This document shows, in pieces, positions 25,101-34,309 of a DNA stretch of 53,134 bases. The stretch spans positions 1 through 53,134 of the forward strand of contig NZ_FMDN01000029.1 of assembly GCF_900090245.1 (NCBI RefSeq), written 5' to 3'. The first letter of the stretch is position 1. Every line of letters begins with the position of its first letter. A program made the position numbers and the translations under genes. The notes under the pieces are model-generated. The model did no database searches. It saw only the letters and a program-made list of their open reading frames with translations, and had not been told where the DNA came from. Source of the DNA: Micromonospora halophytica (GTDB lineage Bacteria; Actinomycetota; Actinomycetes; Mycobacteriales; Micromonosporaceae).

Positions 25101-26468
25101 GTGCCGACGCTGAGGCGGCTGCCCGCGTGGAAGCGCACCGGCAGCCGGTTCCGACACCCGGCCCAGGTGATCAGCACCGGGTTCGGCGCCGCGGTGGCGA
25201 CCGGCACGGCCCTGTTGTCACTGCCGGCGGCCACCCAGTCCGGGCACCGGGCGCCGCTGGTCGACGCGCTGTTCACCGCGACCTCCGCGGTCTGTGTCAC
25301 CGGGCTGGTGACGGTCGACACCGGCAGCTACTGGTCCGGGTTCGGACAGGTGGTCATCCTGCTGCTCATCCAGGCCGGCGGTCTGGGCATCATGACGTTG
25401 GCGACGCTGTTCACCGTGCTGCTCTCCCGCCGTCTCGGACTACGCGCGCGGTTCCTGGCCCAGGCCGAGACCAGGAGCCTGAGCCTGACCGACGTGCGGG
25501 GCGTGGTCCGGCGGATCGTCCTGTTCAGCCTGATCAGCGAGGCGGTCGTGGCAGTGGTGCTGACGCTGCGATTCGCCACCGCCTACGACGAGTCGCTCGG
25601 CGCGGCGGCCTACGACGGCGTGTTCCACGCGATCTCCGCGTTCAACAACGCCGGTTTCTCCACCAACGTCGACAGCCTCGTCCGCTACGTCACCGACCCG
25701 TGGATCAACCTCACGATCACCGGCGCGGTGATCCTGGGCGGGCTCGGGTTCCCCGTGGTGTTCGAACTCCTCCGCTGCTGGCGCCGACCGGCGCGGTGGT
25801 CCGTGATGACCCGCCTCACCGTCACACTCACCGCCACCCTGCTGGCGCTCGGGACCCTGGTGTTCACGCTGGCCGAGTACGCCAATCCCCGGACCCTGGG
25901 GCCGTTGAGCGTGCCGGAGAAGTTCCTCGCCGGGTTCTTCGCCTCGACGATGACCCGTACCGCCGGGTTCAACAGCGTCGACATCGGGGCCATGCGACCG
26001 GAGAGTCTGCTCGCCAGCGACGTGCTGATGTTCATCGGCGGGGGCAGCGCCGGCACCGCCGGAGGGATCAAGGTGACCACCTTCGGGCTGTTGGCGTTCG
26101 TGCTGTGGTCGGAGATGCGCGGGGAGACCCACGTCAACGTGGGCAGACGCCGGATCCCGCCCAGCAACCAGCGACAGGCCCTGGCGGTGGCGCTGCTCAG
26201 CGCCACCGCCGTGGCGACGGCCACGTTCGTCCTGGTCGCGATCACCTCGTACGGCCTGGAGCCGATCCTGTTCGAGGTCGTCTCCGCGTTCGCCACGGTC
26301 GGCCTGTCGACCGGGATCACCGGCAGCCTGCCCCCGCAGGCGGACCTGCTGCTGGCCGTGCTGATGTTCGCCGGCCGGATCGGGCCACTGACCCTGGCTT
26401 CGGCGCTGGCGCTGCGCGACCGGACCCGCCGATACGAACTACCCGAGGAGAGGACCATCGTTGGCTGA
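25101..26468 (+). CDS. TrkH/KtrB-family potassium uptake protein
   Basis: 455 aa, with four membrane-pore-membrane units. Selectivity-filter-like loops are visible: TSAVCVTGLVTVDTG, AFNNAGFSTN, TMTRTAGFNSVDIG and FATVGLSTGITG. The intramembrane gate GGGSAGTAGGIKVTTFG is also present. It conducts K+ inward and needs the TrkA/KtrA ring encoded next. GTG 25101 follows GGGCGGGAG; GTG 25086 is an alternative 5 codons earlier. Overlaps the next gene by 8 nt. Confidence 0.92.
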   Translation: MPTLRRLPAWKRTGSRFRHPAQVISTGFGAAVATGTALLSLPAATQSGHRAPLVDALFTATSAVCVTGLVTVDTGSYWSGFGQVVILLLIQAGGLGIMTLATLFTVLLSRRLGLRARFLAQAETRSLSLTDVRGVVRRIVLFSLISEAVVAVVLTLRFATAYDESLGAAAYDGVFHAISAFNNAGFSTNVDSLVRYVTDPWINLTITGAVILGGLGFPVVFELLRCWRRPARWSVMTRLTVTLTATLLALGTLVFTLAEYANPRTLGPLSVPEKFLAGFFASTMTRTAGFNSVDIGAMRPESLLASDVLMFIGGGSAGTAGGIKVTTFGLLAFVLWSEMRGETHVNVGRRRIPPSNQRQALAVALLSATAVATATFVLVAITSYGLEPILFEVVSAFATVGLSTGITGSLPPQADLLLAVLMFAGRIGPLTLASALALRDRTRRYELPEERTIVG

Positions 26469-27141
26469 CACACCGAACGACCCCGTGGTCGTCATCGGCC
26501 TGGGCCGCTTCGGCAGCGCCCTGGCCCTGGAGCTGACCAACCGGGGCACCGAGGTGCTCGGCATCGACAGCCGACCCAAGGTGGTACAGGCGCTGTCCGG
26601 GAGCCTGCCGCATGTGATCACCGCCGACTCCACGGACATCGAGGCGCTGCGGCAACTGGGCGTCGCCGAGTTCCACCGCGCCGTCGTGGCCATCGGCACC
26701 GACATCCAGGCCAGCATCCTCACCACCAGCCTGCTGTCGGAACTCGGCATCCCCGACATCTGGGCCAAGGCCATCAGCGACCAGCACCGCCACATCCTGA
26801 CCCGGGTCGGCGCCACCAAGGTGGTCGCGCCCGAACACGACATGGGCGAGCGGGTCGCCCACCTGCTCTCCGGACGGATCCTCGACTACGTCGAGGTCGA
26901 CGCCGACTTCGCGGTGATCAAGACCACCCCGCCCCGCGACGTGGTCGGCAGGCCGCTGCGGGAGTCACGGGTACGCAGCCGGTGGGGCGTGACCGTCGTC
27001 GCGGTGAAGCCGCAGGCGACCCTGGCCGGACGGCGGCCGGAATTCACCCACGCCACCGCGGACACCGTGCTCGCCCACGGCGACCTCATCCTCGTCGTCG
27101 GTCCGATCGACAGTGTGGAGCGGTTCGCGACCAGCGACTGA
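26461..27141 (+). CDS. TrkA/KtrA-family potassium uptake regulatory subunit
   Basis: 226 aa. RCK-N Rossmann domain with VVIGLGRFGSALALEL (NAD(H)/nucleotide-binding GxGxxG, about 9-24), then a C-terminal RCK-C domain from about 140 (VIKTTPPRDVVGRPLRESRV). RCK-C domains of this class bind c-di-AMP in several Gram-positives. The TTG start overlaps the TrkH stop and is preceded by GAGGAGAGGA. It gates the TrkH channel in response to nucleotides. Confidence 0.92.
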   Translation: MADTPNDPVVVIGLGRFGSALALELTNRGTEVLGIDSRPKVVQALSGSLPHVITADSTDIEALRQLGVAEFHRAVVAIGTDIQASILTTSLLSELGIPDIWAKAISDQHRHILTRVGATKVVAPEHDMGERVAHLLSGRILDYVEVDADFAVIKTTPPRDVVGRPLRESRVRSRWGVTVVAVKPQATLAGRRPEFTHATADTVLAHGDLILVVGPIDSVERFATSD

Positions 27142-27160
27142 GCGGGCTCCCGCCGGCGGA

Positions 27161-28489
27161 TCACCGCCCGGCGGTCCCCTCCGTCGGCGTTTCGAAGACG
27201 TCCGGAACGCCGTCACGGTCGCGGTCGATCTGTTCGATCTCGTGCACCCGACGGTAGAAGCGGCTGCGGGCGCGCAGGATCACCGTGGCGAGCAGCGCGG
27301 AGAGCAGCGAGCCGGTGAGGACGGCGACCTTCACGTGGTCGTCCCGCTCACTGCCGAGGCCGAAGGCCAACTCGCCGATGAGCAGGGACACGGTGAAGCC
27401 GATCCCGCCGAGCAGCGACAGGCCGAGGACGTCGAGCCAGTTCAGGCCCTCGTCGAGGTCGGCCCGGGTGAACCGGGAGACCAGCCAGGTGGCGGCCATG
27501 ATGCCGATCGGCTTGCCGAGCAGCAGGCCGACGACGATGCCGAGGGCGACCCGGTCGGTCAGCGAGGTGACCAGGCCGGCGAGGCCGCCGACGGTCACGC
27601 CGGCGGAGAGGAACGCGAAGATCGGCACCGCGATGCCGGCGGAGACCGGTCGGAACCGGTGCTCGAAGTGCTCGGCCAGCCCCGGGCCGGCGTCCGGGCC
27701 GCCCGCGCTCTCGCTCCGGATCACCGGGACGGTGAAGGCCAGCAGGACGCCCGCCACGGTGGCGTGCACCCCGGACTCGTGCACCAGCACCCAGGTCACC
27801 GCCGCCAGCGGCAGCAGCAGCCACCAGGACCGGACCCGCCGCTGCACCAGCAGCCCGAAGATCACGAGCGGGACCAGCGCGCCCAGCAGCGGCACCACCG
27901 ACAGGTCGGTGGTGTAGAAGACCGCGATGATCACGATTGCCAGCAGGTCGTCGACGACGGCCAGGGTGAGCAGGAACGTGCGCAACGCCGACGGCAGGAA
28001 CCGGCCGATGACGGCGAGCACGGCCAGGGCGAAGGCGATGTCGGTGGCGGTGGGGATCGCCCACCCCCTCGCCGCGCCGCCCCCCGCGCCCGCGGCGATG
28101 GCGGTGTAGATCAGGGCGGGTACGACCACCCCGCCGACGGCCGCCGCCACCGGCACCGCGGCACGACGCGGGTCACGCAGGTCACCGGCGACGAACTCGC
28201 GCTTGAGCTCCAACCCGGCGACGAAGAAGAAGATCGCCAGCAGGCCGTCGGCGGCCCAGGTGGCCAGACTCAGGTCGAGATGCAGCGACGCCGGACCGAA
28301 CCGGAAGTCCCGCAGCGACTCATAGCCGTCGGACCAGGGCGAGTTCGACCAGACCAGGGCCAGCAGCGCCCCGACGAGCAGGAGCGCGCCGCCCACCGTC
28401 TCCCGGCGCAGGATGGCGGAGATGCGGCTGGTCTCGCCCCAGGAGCGGCGGGCGAACAGGCTGGGGCGGCGCCGGGTGGCGTCGGTCAC
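27161..28489 (-). CDS. nhaA: Na+/H+ antiporter NhaA
   Basis: 442 aa. NhaA signatures: FFVAGLELKREFVAGDLRDP, the unwound helix region IPTATDIAFALAVLAV, and LAVVDDLLAIVIIAVFYT with the two adjacent Asp residues that carry Na+ and H+. The GTG start is preceded by GAGGAG. The C-terminal tail is cytosolic and acidic (EQIDRDRDGVPDVFE). Convergent with trkA 19 nt away. Works with the NhaP-like antiporter and TrkHA in Na+/K+/pH homeostasis. Confidence 0.95.
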   Translation of the reverse strand: MTDATRRRPSLFARRSWGETSRISAILRRETVGGALLLVGALLALVWSNSPWSDGYESLRDFRFGPASLHLDLSLATWAADGLLAIFFFVAGLELKREFVAGDLRDPRRAAVPVAAAVGGVVVPALIYTAIAAGAGGGAARGWAIPTATDIAFALAVLAVIGRFLPSALRTFLLTLAVVDDLLAIVIIAVFYTTDLSVVPLLGALVPLVIFGLLVQRRVRSWWLLLPLAAVTWVLVHESGVHATVAGVLLAFTVPVIRSESAGGPDAGPGLAEHFEHRFRPVSAGIAVPIFAFLSAGVTVGGLAGLVTSLTDRVALGIVVGLLLGKPIGIMAATWLVSRFTRADLDEGLNWLDVLGLSLLGGIGFTVSLLIGELAFGLGSERDDHVKVAVLTGSLLSALLATVILRARSRFYRRVHEIEQIDRDRDGVPDVFETPTEGTAGR

Positions 28490-28610
28490 GAAAACTCCTC
28501 GTCGGCAGGGAACGCGTCATCCATCGCCGACCAGACTTCCCGGCACACCTGACTCAACCCTATCCACCCCGACGGCATACGGCCCGTTGGAGCCTCACCC
28601 GACCGCCGCA

Positions 28611-28799
28611 TCAGTGCCCCGCGGCGACGCGGCGCACCAACCGCGGGCCTCGTCCCGCGGCACGCCGGTGGCCCGCAGGACGTCGTTGGCGACCGTTCGC
28701 GCGCCACCAGGCGACGGACCTCGTCCTCGTCGGCGGGTTCGGCGTACGCCGCCGGGTGAAGGCGAGACCGCCGGACCAGTTGACGAACTCCGGTGCCAC
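28611..28799 (-). pseudogene. N-terminal fragment of an FAD-linked oxidase (lactone-oxidase-like)
   Basis: GTG 28799, with an upstream GGGAGGGGG ribosome site, encodes APEFVNWSGGLAFT. This is the NWSG opening of D-arabinono-1,4-lactone-oxidase-type FAD enzymes. After AFT the frame breaks: a one-base shift restores PAAYAEPADEDEVRRLVA, as expected for the start of the FAD-binding domain. A second shift leads to TVANDVLRATGVPRDEARGW. Nothing of the remaining ~380 residues is present before nhaA. A short decayed relic. Confidence 0.55.
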
Positions 28800-28884
28800 G
28801 CGACCCCCTCCCCGCCGGACGGGCGGCTTACCCGCCACCGGGCCGGGTAGTCACGCGTGACGGCGGACCGACCGGGGGGTGACG

Positions 28885-29511
28885 ATGGGTGAGGTGTGGT
28901 GGGTCGTCCTCGCGGTGCTGGCCTGGCTGGCGATCGGCCTGGTCACCGCGGCGGTGTTCGTCACGCGGGGCGGACACCGCAACCTGCTGTGGTATCTGGT
29001 GGGCGGGCTGCTCGGCCCGATCTTCGTGCCCATCGCCGTGGAACGCGGCCGGGCCGGCACCCGGCGGGTCGACGTGCGCTCCCGCCCGCCCTCGGGGCGG
29101 GGCGCCGGGCTGCGGGTCCTGGTGGGGCTGGACGGGTCGGCAGACTCCGACCGGGCCCTGCGCACCGCCGTGCACGCGCTCACCGGCACGGCCGGCGACC
29201 TGGTCCTCGTCGCCGTGACCAGCCCGGACCTGGTCGACATCGAAGCCGCCGAGGAGGACCGACGGGCCCGCCGCATGCTCGACGAGCGGGTCGCCGGGCT
29301 ACCGGCCGGGCTGCCCGAGCCGAGCACGGAGATCATCGCCGGTCACCCGGTGGACGCGCTGCTGGCGGTCGCCGACGCCCGGGACGTCGACCTGCTCGTC
29401 GTCGGCCGGGCCGGGCACGGACTCGGTGAGCGGCTGCTCGGCAGCGTCGCCGAGGAACTGGCCCACCGTTCCCGCCGCCCGGTCCTGCTCGGCGGCCTGC
29501 CCGGCCGGTGA
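28885..29511 (+). CDS. universal stress protein with N-terminal membrane anchor
   Basis: 208 aa. Residues 4-25 are a hydrophobic helix (VWWVVLAVLAWLAIGLVTAA), followed by a short second hydrophobic patch (LLWYLVGGLLGPIFVPIAV). The UspA domain runs from about 75 to the end: LRVLVGLDGSADSDRALRTA and the ATP-binding GRAGHGLGERLLGSVAEEL. The ATG at 28885 lies 5 nt after GGGGGG; GTG 28879 is an alternative. The membrane-tethered form is less common than the soluble Usp. Neighbouring cation transporters suggest a stress role. Confidence 0.85.
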   Translation: MGEVWWVVLAVLAWLAIGLVTAAVFVTRGGHRNLLWYLVGGLLGPIFVPIAVERGRAGTRRVDVRSRPPSGRGAGLRVLVGLDGSADSDRALRTAVHALTGTAGDLVLVAVTSPDLVDIEAAEEDRRARRMLDERVAGLPAGLPEPSTEIIAGHPVDALLAVADARDVDLLVVGRAGHGLGERLLGSVAEELAHRSRRPVLLGGLPGR

Positions 29512-29548
29512 GGCGTTCCGCCGGCGCGGACCGGGACGGGGCGCGGAC

Positions 29549-29588
29549 AGTGATGCCCGGCCGGTACGCCGACCGGCCGGGCATCACT
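29549..29588. terminator. bidirectional hairpin terminator
   Basis: Perfect 17-bp inverted repeat (29549-29565 and 29572-29588; arm AGTGATGCCCGGCCGGT) with a 6-nt loop, lying between the convergent universal-stress and Rpf genes. No T-tract. Among the longest perfect stems in the window. Confidence 0.8.
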
Positions 29589-29622
29589 GGTGCGGGTGCC
29601 CGTGCAGGGGGCCGCGGTGTTG

Positions 29623-30276
29623 TCAGAGGCTGAGCTTCTGGCCCGGGAAGATCAGGCCCGGGTCGGCGCCGACGACCCGCTTGTTGCGCTCGTACAGTGC
29701 CTGCCAGCCGCCGGCCAGCTTCTTCGCCTCGGCGATCTGCGACAGGGTGTCCCCCGGGCGCACCACGTAGGTGTCGCCGCCGGCCGCCGGGGCGCTGCGC
29801 TGCTCGGTACGCGTCGACCGCTGCGTGGTGGCCTTGGCCGTCCGGCGCGACTCGGAGCGCCGCTCCGACTTCTGCGACTTCTCCGACTTGGTGGCGTAGC
29901 TCTTCGTCGAGCCGCCCTTCTTGCCACAGGTCGGCCAGGCGCCGATGCCCTGGCCGTCGAGCACCTTCTCGGCGATCGCGATCTGCTCGCTGCGAGTGGC
30001 CAGGTCCGCCCGGGCGGCGTACTTCTTGCCGCCGTAGCCGGACCAGGTGCTCTGGGAGAACTGGAGGCCACCGTAGTAGCCGTTGCCGGTGTTGATGCGC
30101 CAGTTGCCGCCGGACTCGCACTGGGCGATCGCGTCCCAGTTGACGCTGGCGGCGCTCGCCGGGGCGGCCGGCGCCAGGACGGCGGCGACCCCGGTGACCG
30201 CGCCGACGGCGAGCGTGCCGACGGCGACGCGGCACGGGCTGACCCGTCGATGACGGGCGACGTATGCAGTTGCCAT
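29623..30276 (-). CDS. resuscitation-promoting-factor-like transglycosylase with LysM
   Basis: 217 aa secreted protein. The signal peptide ends near APASA (about 43). The Rpf/transglycosylase domain (about 44-118) has IAQCESGGNWRINTGNGYYG with the catalytic Glu in CESGGNW, and GGLQFSQSTW. A Lys/Ser/Arg-rich linker is followed by one C-terminal LysM (about 168-217: YVVRPGDTLSQIAEAKKLAG) that binds peptidoglycan. It cleaves glycan strands to aid growth or resuscitation. Preceded by a ydaO-type riboswitch, which regulates such genes in actinobacteria. Confidence 0.93.
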   Translation of the reverse strand: MATAYVARHRRVSPCRVAVGTLAVGAVTGVAAVLAPAAPASAASVNWDAIAQCESGGNWRINTGNGYYGGLQFSQSTWSGYGGKKYAARADLATRSEQIAIAEKVLDGQGIGAWPTCGKKGGSTKSYATKSEKSQKSERRSESRRTAKATTQRSTRTEQRSAPAAGGDTYVVRPGDTLSQIAEAKKLAGGWQALYERNKRVVGADPGLIFPGQKLSL

Positions 30277-30287
30277 GTGTGATCCTC

Positions 30288-30450
30288 CACGCCGACGAGG
30301 TGAGCTGTCGGGTTCGGGCCGAGGAGCCCGGCCGCCGTGGCGGCTTCACCCCGAGGTGACGTGCACCGAGGAACGTGTGGGTCCCCCGCTCCATGCCCAG
30401 GTGACGAGGTCCGTGGCCGGCGGCATGGATTAGGCGTTACCGACCCCGGT
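30288..30450 (-). promoter_or_regulatory. ydaO/yuaA-type (c-di-AMP) riboswitch
   Basis: The leader of the Rpf gene contains the hallmark strings of this class on the minus strand: GTAACGCCTAATCCATG near 30425-30441, CGGGGTGAAGCCGCC near 30339-30353, and CCCGAACCCGACAGCTCACC near 30301-30320. It stops about 10 nt before the start codon region. c-di-AMP binding normally turns expression off. The outer limits are approximate. Confidence 0.85.
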
Positions 30451-30519
30451 GTCCGCGATCGCGGACCAGATCGACGTTAGGAACCGTTTCGGCGTAATGC
30501 CCACTTCTTGAGAGGTTCT

Positions 30520-31200
30520 TCACCCGGTCAGGCGAGGACCCCCGGCTCCCGGTTGCGGACTTCGGGCCGCCGTGCACAATGCCCGGTCAACCCGGATTCT
30601 TCTGCCCCAGGCCGAGGGCCGCGGTGCGACGTCGCAGGTGAGTTCTCCCGGCTGCATGAGGACGCTCGGGGGCCGCCAGACCTCGACGCGGTCACCGACC
30701 ACTCTGGCCAGCAGGCACGAGCCGCGTCGGCCCTCCCGCAGCGCCAGGCCCACGGTGCCGTCGGCGGTCGCCACGTCCCGCCGCACCCGGGGATCGAGCC
30801 GCAGCCGGTCGACGGCCGCCTCGACGGACTGCTCGGTGGCCGCCGGGCCGGTGGGCAGCGAGCGGCGCAGCCGCTCGTCGGTGCCTGACGGCAGGCTCGG
30901 GGCGGGTCGCCGGGTGATCGGCGCGGTGGGCAGGCAGTCCACCTCGGTCACCGGGTCCACCCGGCCGTCCGGCCGGTACCCGAGCCGGTGGCAGTGCGTC
31001 ACCTCGGACAGCCGGGCCCGGGCCTGCTCCCTCGCCCGGCGCAGCGCGTCCGCATCGTCGTCACCGGCAGCCCAGCCCGTGAGCAGCGCCGCCAGCACCA
31101 CCGCGCCGGCGATCCCGCCGTGCCCCGTCCGACCCGCATGACCGCATCGTGCCCACCCGGCGCGGCCCGCCCAGGGGGCACGGCCGGTCGGGAGGCCCAC
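30520..31200 (-). CDS. hypothetical secreted/membrane protein, probable 3' frameshift
   Basis: 226 aa as read. One hydrophobic segment (GIAGAVVLAALLTGWAAG, about 29-46) suggests a signal anchor. The rest is charged, with a few Cys (THCHRLGY, EVDCLPTA, SCLLARV, LTCDVA) and no recognised domain. After LTCDVA (about 30622) the frame becomes Pro/Arg/Ser-rich with lower third-position GC. One missing base there would give the tail TAALGLGQKNPG ending at TGA 30589-30587, which has normal codon bias. I suspect a frameshift. The GTG 31200 start is uncertain, since a start nearer the hydrophobic segment is possible. Confidence 0.5.
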   Translation of the reverse strand: MGLPTGRAPWAGRAGWARCGHAGRTGHGGIAGAVVLAALLTGWAAGDDDADALRRAREQARARLSEVTHCHRLGYRPDGRVDPVTEVDCLPTAPITRRPAPSLPSGTDERLRRSLPTGPAATEQSVEAAVDRLRLDPRVRRDVATADGTVGLALREGRRGSCLLARVVGDRVEVWRPPSVLMQPGELTCDVAPRPSAWGRRIRVDRALCTAARSPQPGAGGPRLTG

Positions 31201-31255
31201 GACGGCCGGTGCGGCCCGGGTCGGACGCGAAATCCGGCCCGGGCCGCGGACGACG

Positions 31256-33142
31256 TCAGAGGGTACGGGCCAGCCGGTCGGCCAGCACCCGCGCGAACCG
31301 TGCCGGGTCGGCGAGGTCGCCGCCCTCGGCGAGCAGCGCCATGCCGTACAGCAGTTCGGCGGTCTCGGCCAGCGCCGGGTCGGCGGCGTCGCGCTCGTAC
31401 GCGGTGCGCAGCCCGGTGACCAGCGGGTGGGTCGGGTTGAGCTCCAGGATGCGCTTGACCGCCGGCACCTCCTGCCCCATCGCCCGGTACATCTTCTCCA
31501 GCGTCGGGGTGATGTCGTGCGCGTCGCCGACGATGCAGGCCGGCGAGGTGGTCAGCCGGGAGGAGAGGCGGACCTCCTTGACGGTGTCGGCGAGCGCGCC
31601 GCCGAGGAAGGTCAGCAGGTCGGCGTACTCCTTGGCCTGGCGTTCCCGTTCGGTCCCGGCCTCCTCGCGCTCCTGCTCGGTATCGAGGTCGACCTGGCCC
31701 TTGGCGATCGACCGCAACGGCTTGCCGTCGAACTCACCGACCCGCTCGACCCACACCTCGTCGACCGGGTCGGTGAGCAGCAGCACCTCGTAGCCCTTGG
31801 CCCGGAACGCCTCCATGTGCGGCGAGTTCTCCAACGTCGCCCGGCTCTCGCCGGTGGCGTAGTAGATCTCGCCCTGGCCCTCCTTCATCCGCGCGACGTA
31901 GTCGTGCAGGGTGGTGGGCTCGGCGGCGTCGTGGGTGGACTCGACGGACACGATGTCGAGGATCGCCGCGGTGTTGTCCGGGTCCTCCAGCAGTCCCTCC
32001 TTGACCACCCGGCCGAACTCGGACCAGAAGCTGCGGTAGCGCTCGGCGTGCGCGGTGCGCATCTCCTTGACGGTGGCGAGCACCTTGCGGACCAGCCGGC
32101 GGCGGACCACCTGGATCTGCCGGTCCTGCTGGAGGATCTCCCGGGAGATGTTGAGCGACAGGTCGTGCGCGTCCACCACACCCTTGACGAAGCGCAGGTA
32201 GCTGGGCATCAGCGCGGCGCAGTCGTCCATCACGAAGACGCGCTTGACATAGAGCTGGACGCCCCGGCGGCCGTCGGCCATGTAGAGGTCGAACGGCGCG
32301 TGCGACGGGATGAAGAGCAGCGCCTCGTACTCGAAGACGCCCTCGCCGCGCATGTGGATGGTCTCCAGCGGGTCGGCCCAGTCGTGGCTGACGTGCCGGT
32401 AGAAGTCGCGGTACTCCTCCTCGGCGACCTCGTCGCGCGGGCGGGCCCACAGCGCCTTCATCGAGTTGAGCGTGGCCGGCTCGGCGTCGGCGGTGACGAG
32501 CCGGATGGGCCAGGCGATGAAGTCGGAGTACTTCTTGACGATCTCGCGGATCTTGGCGTGGTCGGTGTAGTCGTGCAGGTTGTCGTCGCTGTCGGCCGGC
32601 TTGAGGTGCACGGTGACCGTGGTGCCCTGTGGGGCGTCGTCGACGGTCTCCACCACATACGTGCCCTCGCCGGTGGACTCCCAGCGGGTGCCCTCGGCCT
32701 GGCCCGCGCGACGGGTGACCAGGTTGACCTTGTCGGCGACCATGAAGGTGGAGTAGAAGCCCACGCCGAACTGGCCGATCAGCTCCTGGCTGGCCGCCTC
32801 CTTGGACTCCTTGAGCTTGCGCAGCAGCTCAGCGGTGCCGGAGCGGGCGATGGTGCCGATCAGCGAGACGACGTCCTCGCGGGACATCCCGATGCCGTTG
32901 TCCCGCACGGTCAGCGTCCGCGCCTCGGGGTCCGTGGAGATCTCGACGTGCAGGTCCGAGGTGTCGACGTCGAGGTCCTTGTCGACCAGCGACTCCAGCC
33001 GCAGCTTGTCCAGCGCGTCGGAGGCGTTGGAGACGAGTTCGCGCAGGAAGACGTCCTTGTGCGAGTAGATGGAGTGCACCATCAACTGCAGCAACTGACG
33101 TGTCTCGGCCTGGAACTCCAACGTCTCGGTCCGGCTGCTCAC
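31256..33142 (-). CDS. htpG: chaperone HtpG (Hsp90)
   Basis: 628 aa, the usual HtpG size. The N-terminal GHKL ATPase has [17 protein letters not shown] (about 28-44), [20 protein letters not shown] and [20 protein letters not shown]. The middle domain includes GVEALLFIP-type ([17 protein letters not shown]) and [14 protein letters not shown] ([12 protein letters not shown]) segments, followed by the C-terminal dimer domain. It is an ATP-dependent cytosolic chaperone. GTG 33142 follows GAGGAGG at good spacing; the open frame further upstream is discarded. Confidence 0.96.
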
Positions 33143-33230
33143 ACCAACCTCCTCATCCGGTGGTTCCGGTCCCGTGTGGGATCCGCGCAAAGGATACGAG
33201 CCGCCGTGGCGGCCCGGTCACGCCCGGTCG

Positions 33231-33890
33231 TCACCCCGGCCGGCGGGCCATCAGGAACGCCTGCGCGGTCGGCTCCGGGCGGCCCTGCCACTGCTCGGGC
33301 TCCCGGCACAGCCGGGCCCGTACCTGCAGCCCGGCGGCCTCCAGCAGGGCGGCGACCCGCTCGGGGCGGCGGCGGTGGAAGACGAGGTCGACCTCGTGGC
33401 CCCAGGCGTCGGTGCGGTGCACCGGTTCGTCGCCGACCTGGAAGGCGAGCAGCGCGTGCCCGCCCGGGGCGAGCACCCGGTGGAACCCGGCGAACGCCGC
33501 GGGCAGCCGGTCGTCGGGCAGGTGGATGACCGAGTACCAGGCGACCAGCCCGGCGAGGGCGCCGTCGGACTGGTCGAGGTCCAGCATCGAGCCCACGGTG
33601 AAGCGCAGGTCGGGGTGGAGCCGGCGGGCCTCGGCGATCATGCCGGGTGAGAGGTCGAGACCGCCGACGTCGAGACCGAGGTCGCTCAGGTGCCGGGTGA
33701 TCCGGCCGTTGCCGCAGCCGACCTCCAGCACCGGCCCGCCCCCGCCGGCGCGCACGGTCTCGGCGAAGGCGGCGAGCAGGGCGCGCTCCAGCGGTCGGGC
33801 CGCCAGTTCACCGGCGACGAACCCGGTGTAGTCGGCCGCCATCGTGTCGTACGAGGCGCGGGTGGTGGTGAGGAAGTCGGGTGCGGTCAC
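33231..33890 (-). CDS. class I SAM-dependent methyltransferase
   Basis: 219 aa. Methyltransferase motif I is VLEVGCGNGRITRHLSDLGL (about 54-73), with motif II-like GLDLSPGMIAEARRLHPDL and motif III around LAGLVAWYSVIHLPDD. It is a ubiE/SmtA-like small-molecule methyltransferase; the acceptor cannot be inferred. The GTG start at 33890 has no strong ribosome site. It stands alone, divergent from the S8 protease relic. Confidence 0.85.
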   Translation of the reverse strand: MTAPDFLTTTRASYDTMAADYTGFVAGELAARPLERALLAAFAETVRAGGGGPVLEVGCGNGRITRHLSDLGLDVGGLDLSPGMIAEARRLHPDLRFTVGSMLDLDQSDGALAGLVAWYSVIHLPDDRLPAAFAGFHRVLAPGGHALLAFQVGDEPVHRTDAWGHEVDLVFHRRRPERVAALLEAAGLQVRARLCREPEQWQGRPEPTAQAFLMARRPG

Positions 33891-33925
33891 GGTCGCCGAC
33901 CCTACCGGCCGACCGGCCGGACACA

Positions 33926-34221
33926 GTGGATCTGACGGTGTACGCCGAACCGGCCCGGGCCACCGGCTCCGGCGTCACCGTCGCGGTCCTGGACACCGGC
34001 GTCACCACGCACCACGACCTGGCCGCCGACCTCGTGCCCGGCCACGACTTCGTCAGCCGCCCGGCCGACGCCCGCGACGGCTGCGACCCGGACGCCACCG
34101 ACCCAGGACGACTGGGAGGAGCCCGGCGACTGCGTTCCGCACGGCACCCATCCGTTCGCAGAAAGCGGCCGAGGCGGTGCTGACCGGCACGACCGCGTAC
34201 GACGGGCAGTGCCGGGTCTGA
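33926..34221 (+). pseudogene. collapsed S8 (subtilisin-like) serine protease gene
   Basis: The first ~50 codons read VDLTVYAEPARATGSGVTVA followed by VLDTGVTTHHDLAADLVPGH. This carries the catalytic-Asp motif of subtilases (xVLDTGV). At about 34100 a one-base shift is needed to continue as DDWEEPGDCVPHGTH, the catalytic-His motif HGTH. The sequence then jumps into a third frame ending IRSQKAAEAVLTGTTAYDG and a stop at 34221. The segment with the catalytic Ser is missing. So a frameshift plus an internal deletion, leaving the two ends of the gene. Confidence 0.7.
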
Positions 34222-34309
34222 CCCACCCGACGCCCGACGGCGTCGCCTCCCTCGGGCGGCGCCGGCGGGTATCCTGCTCCCGGTCCGCAGCTCACCGGGG
34301 GAGGTCGCC

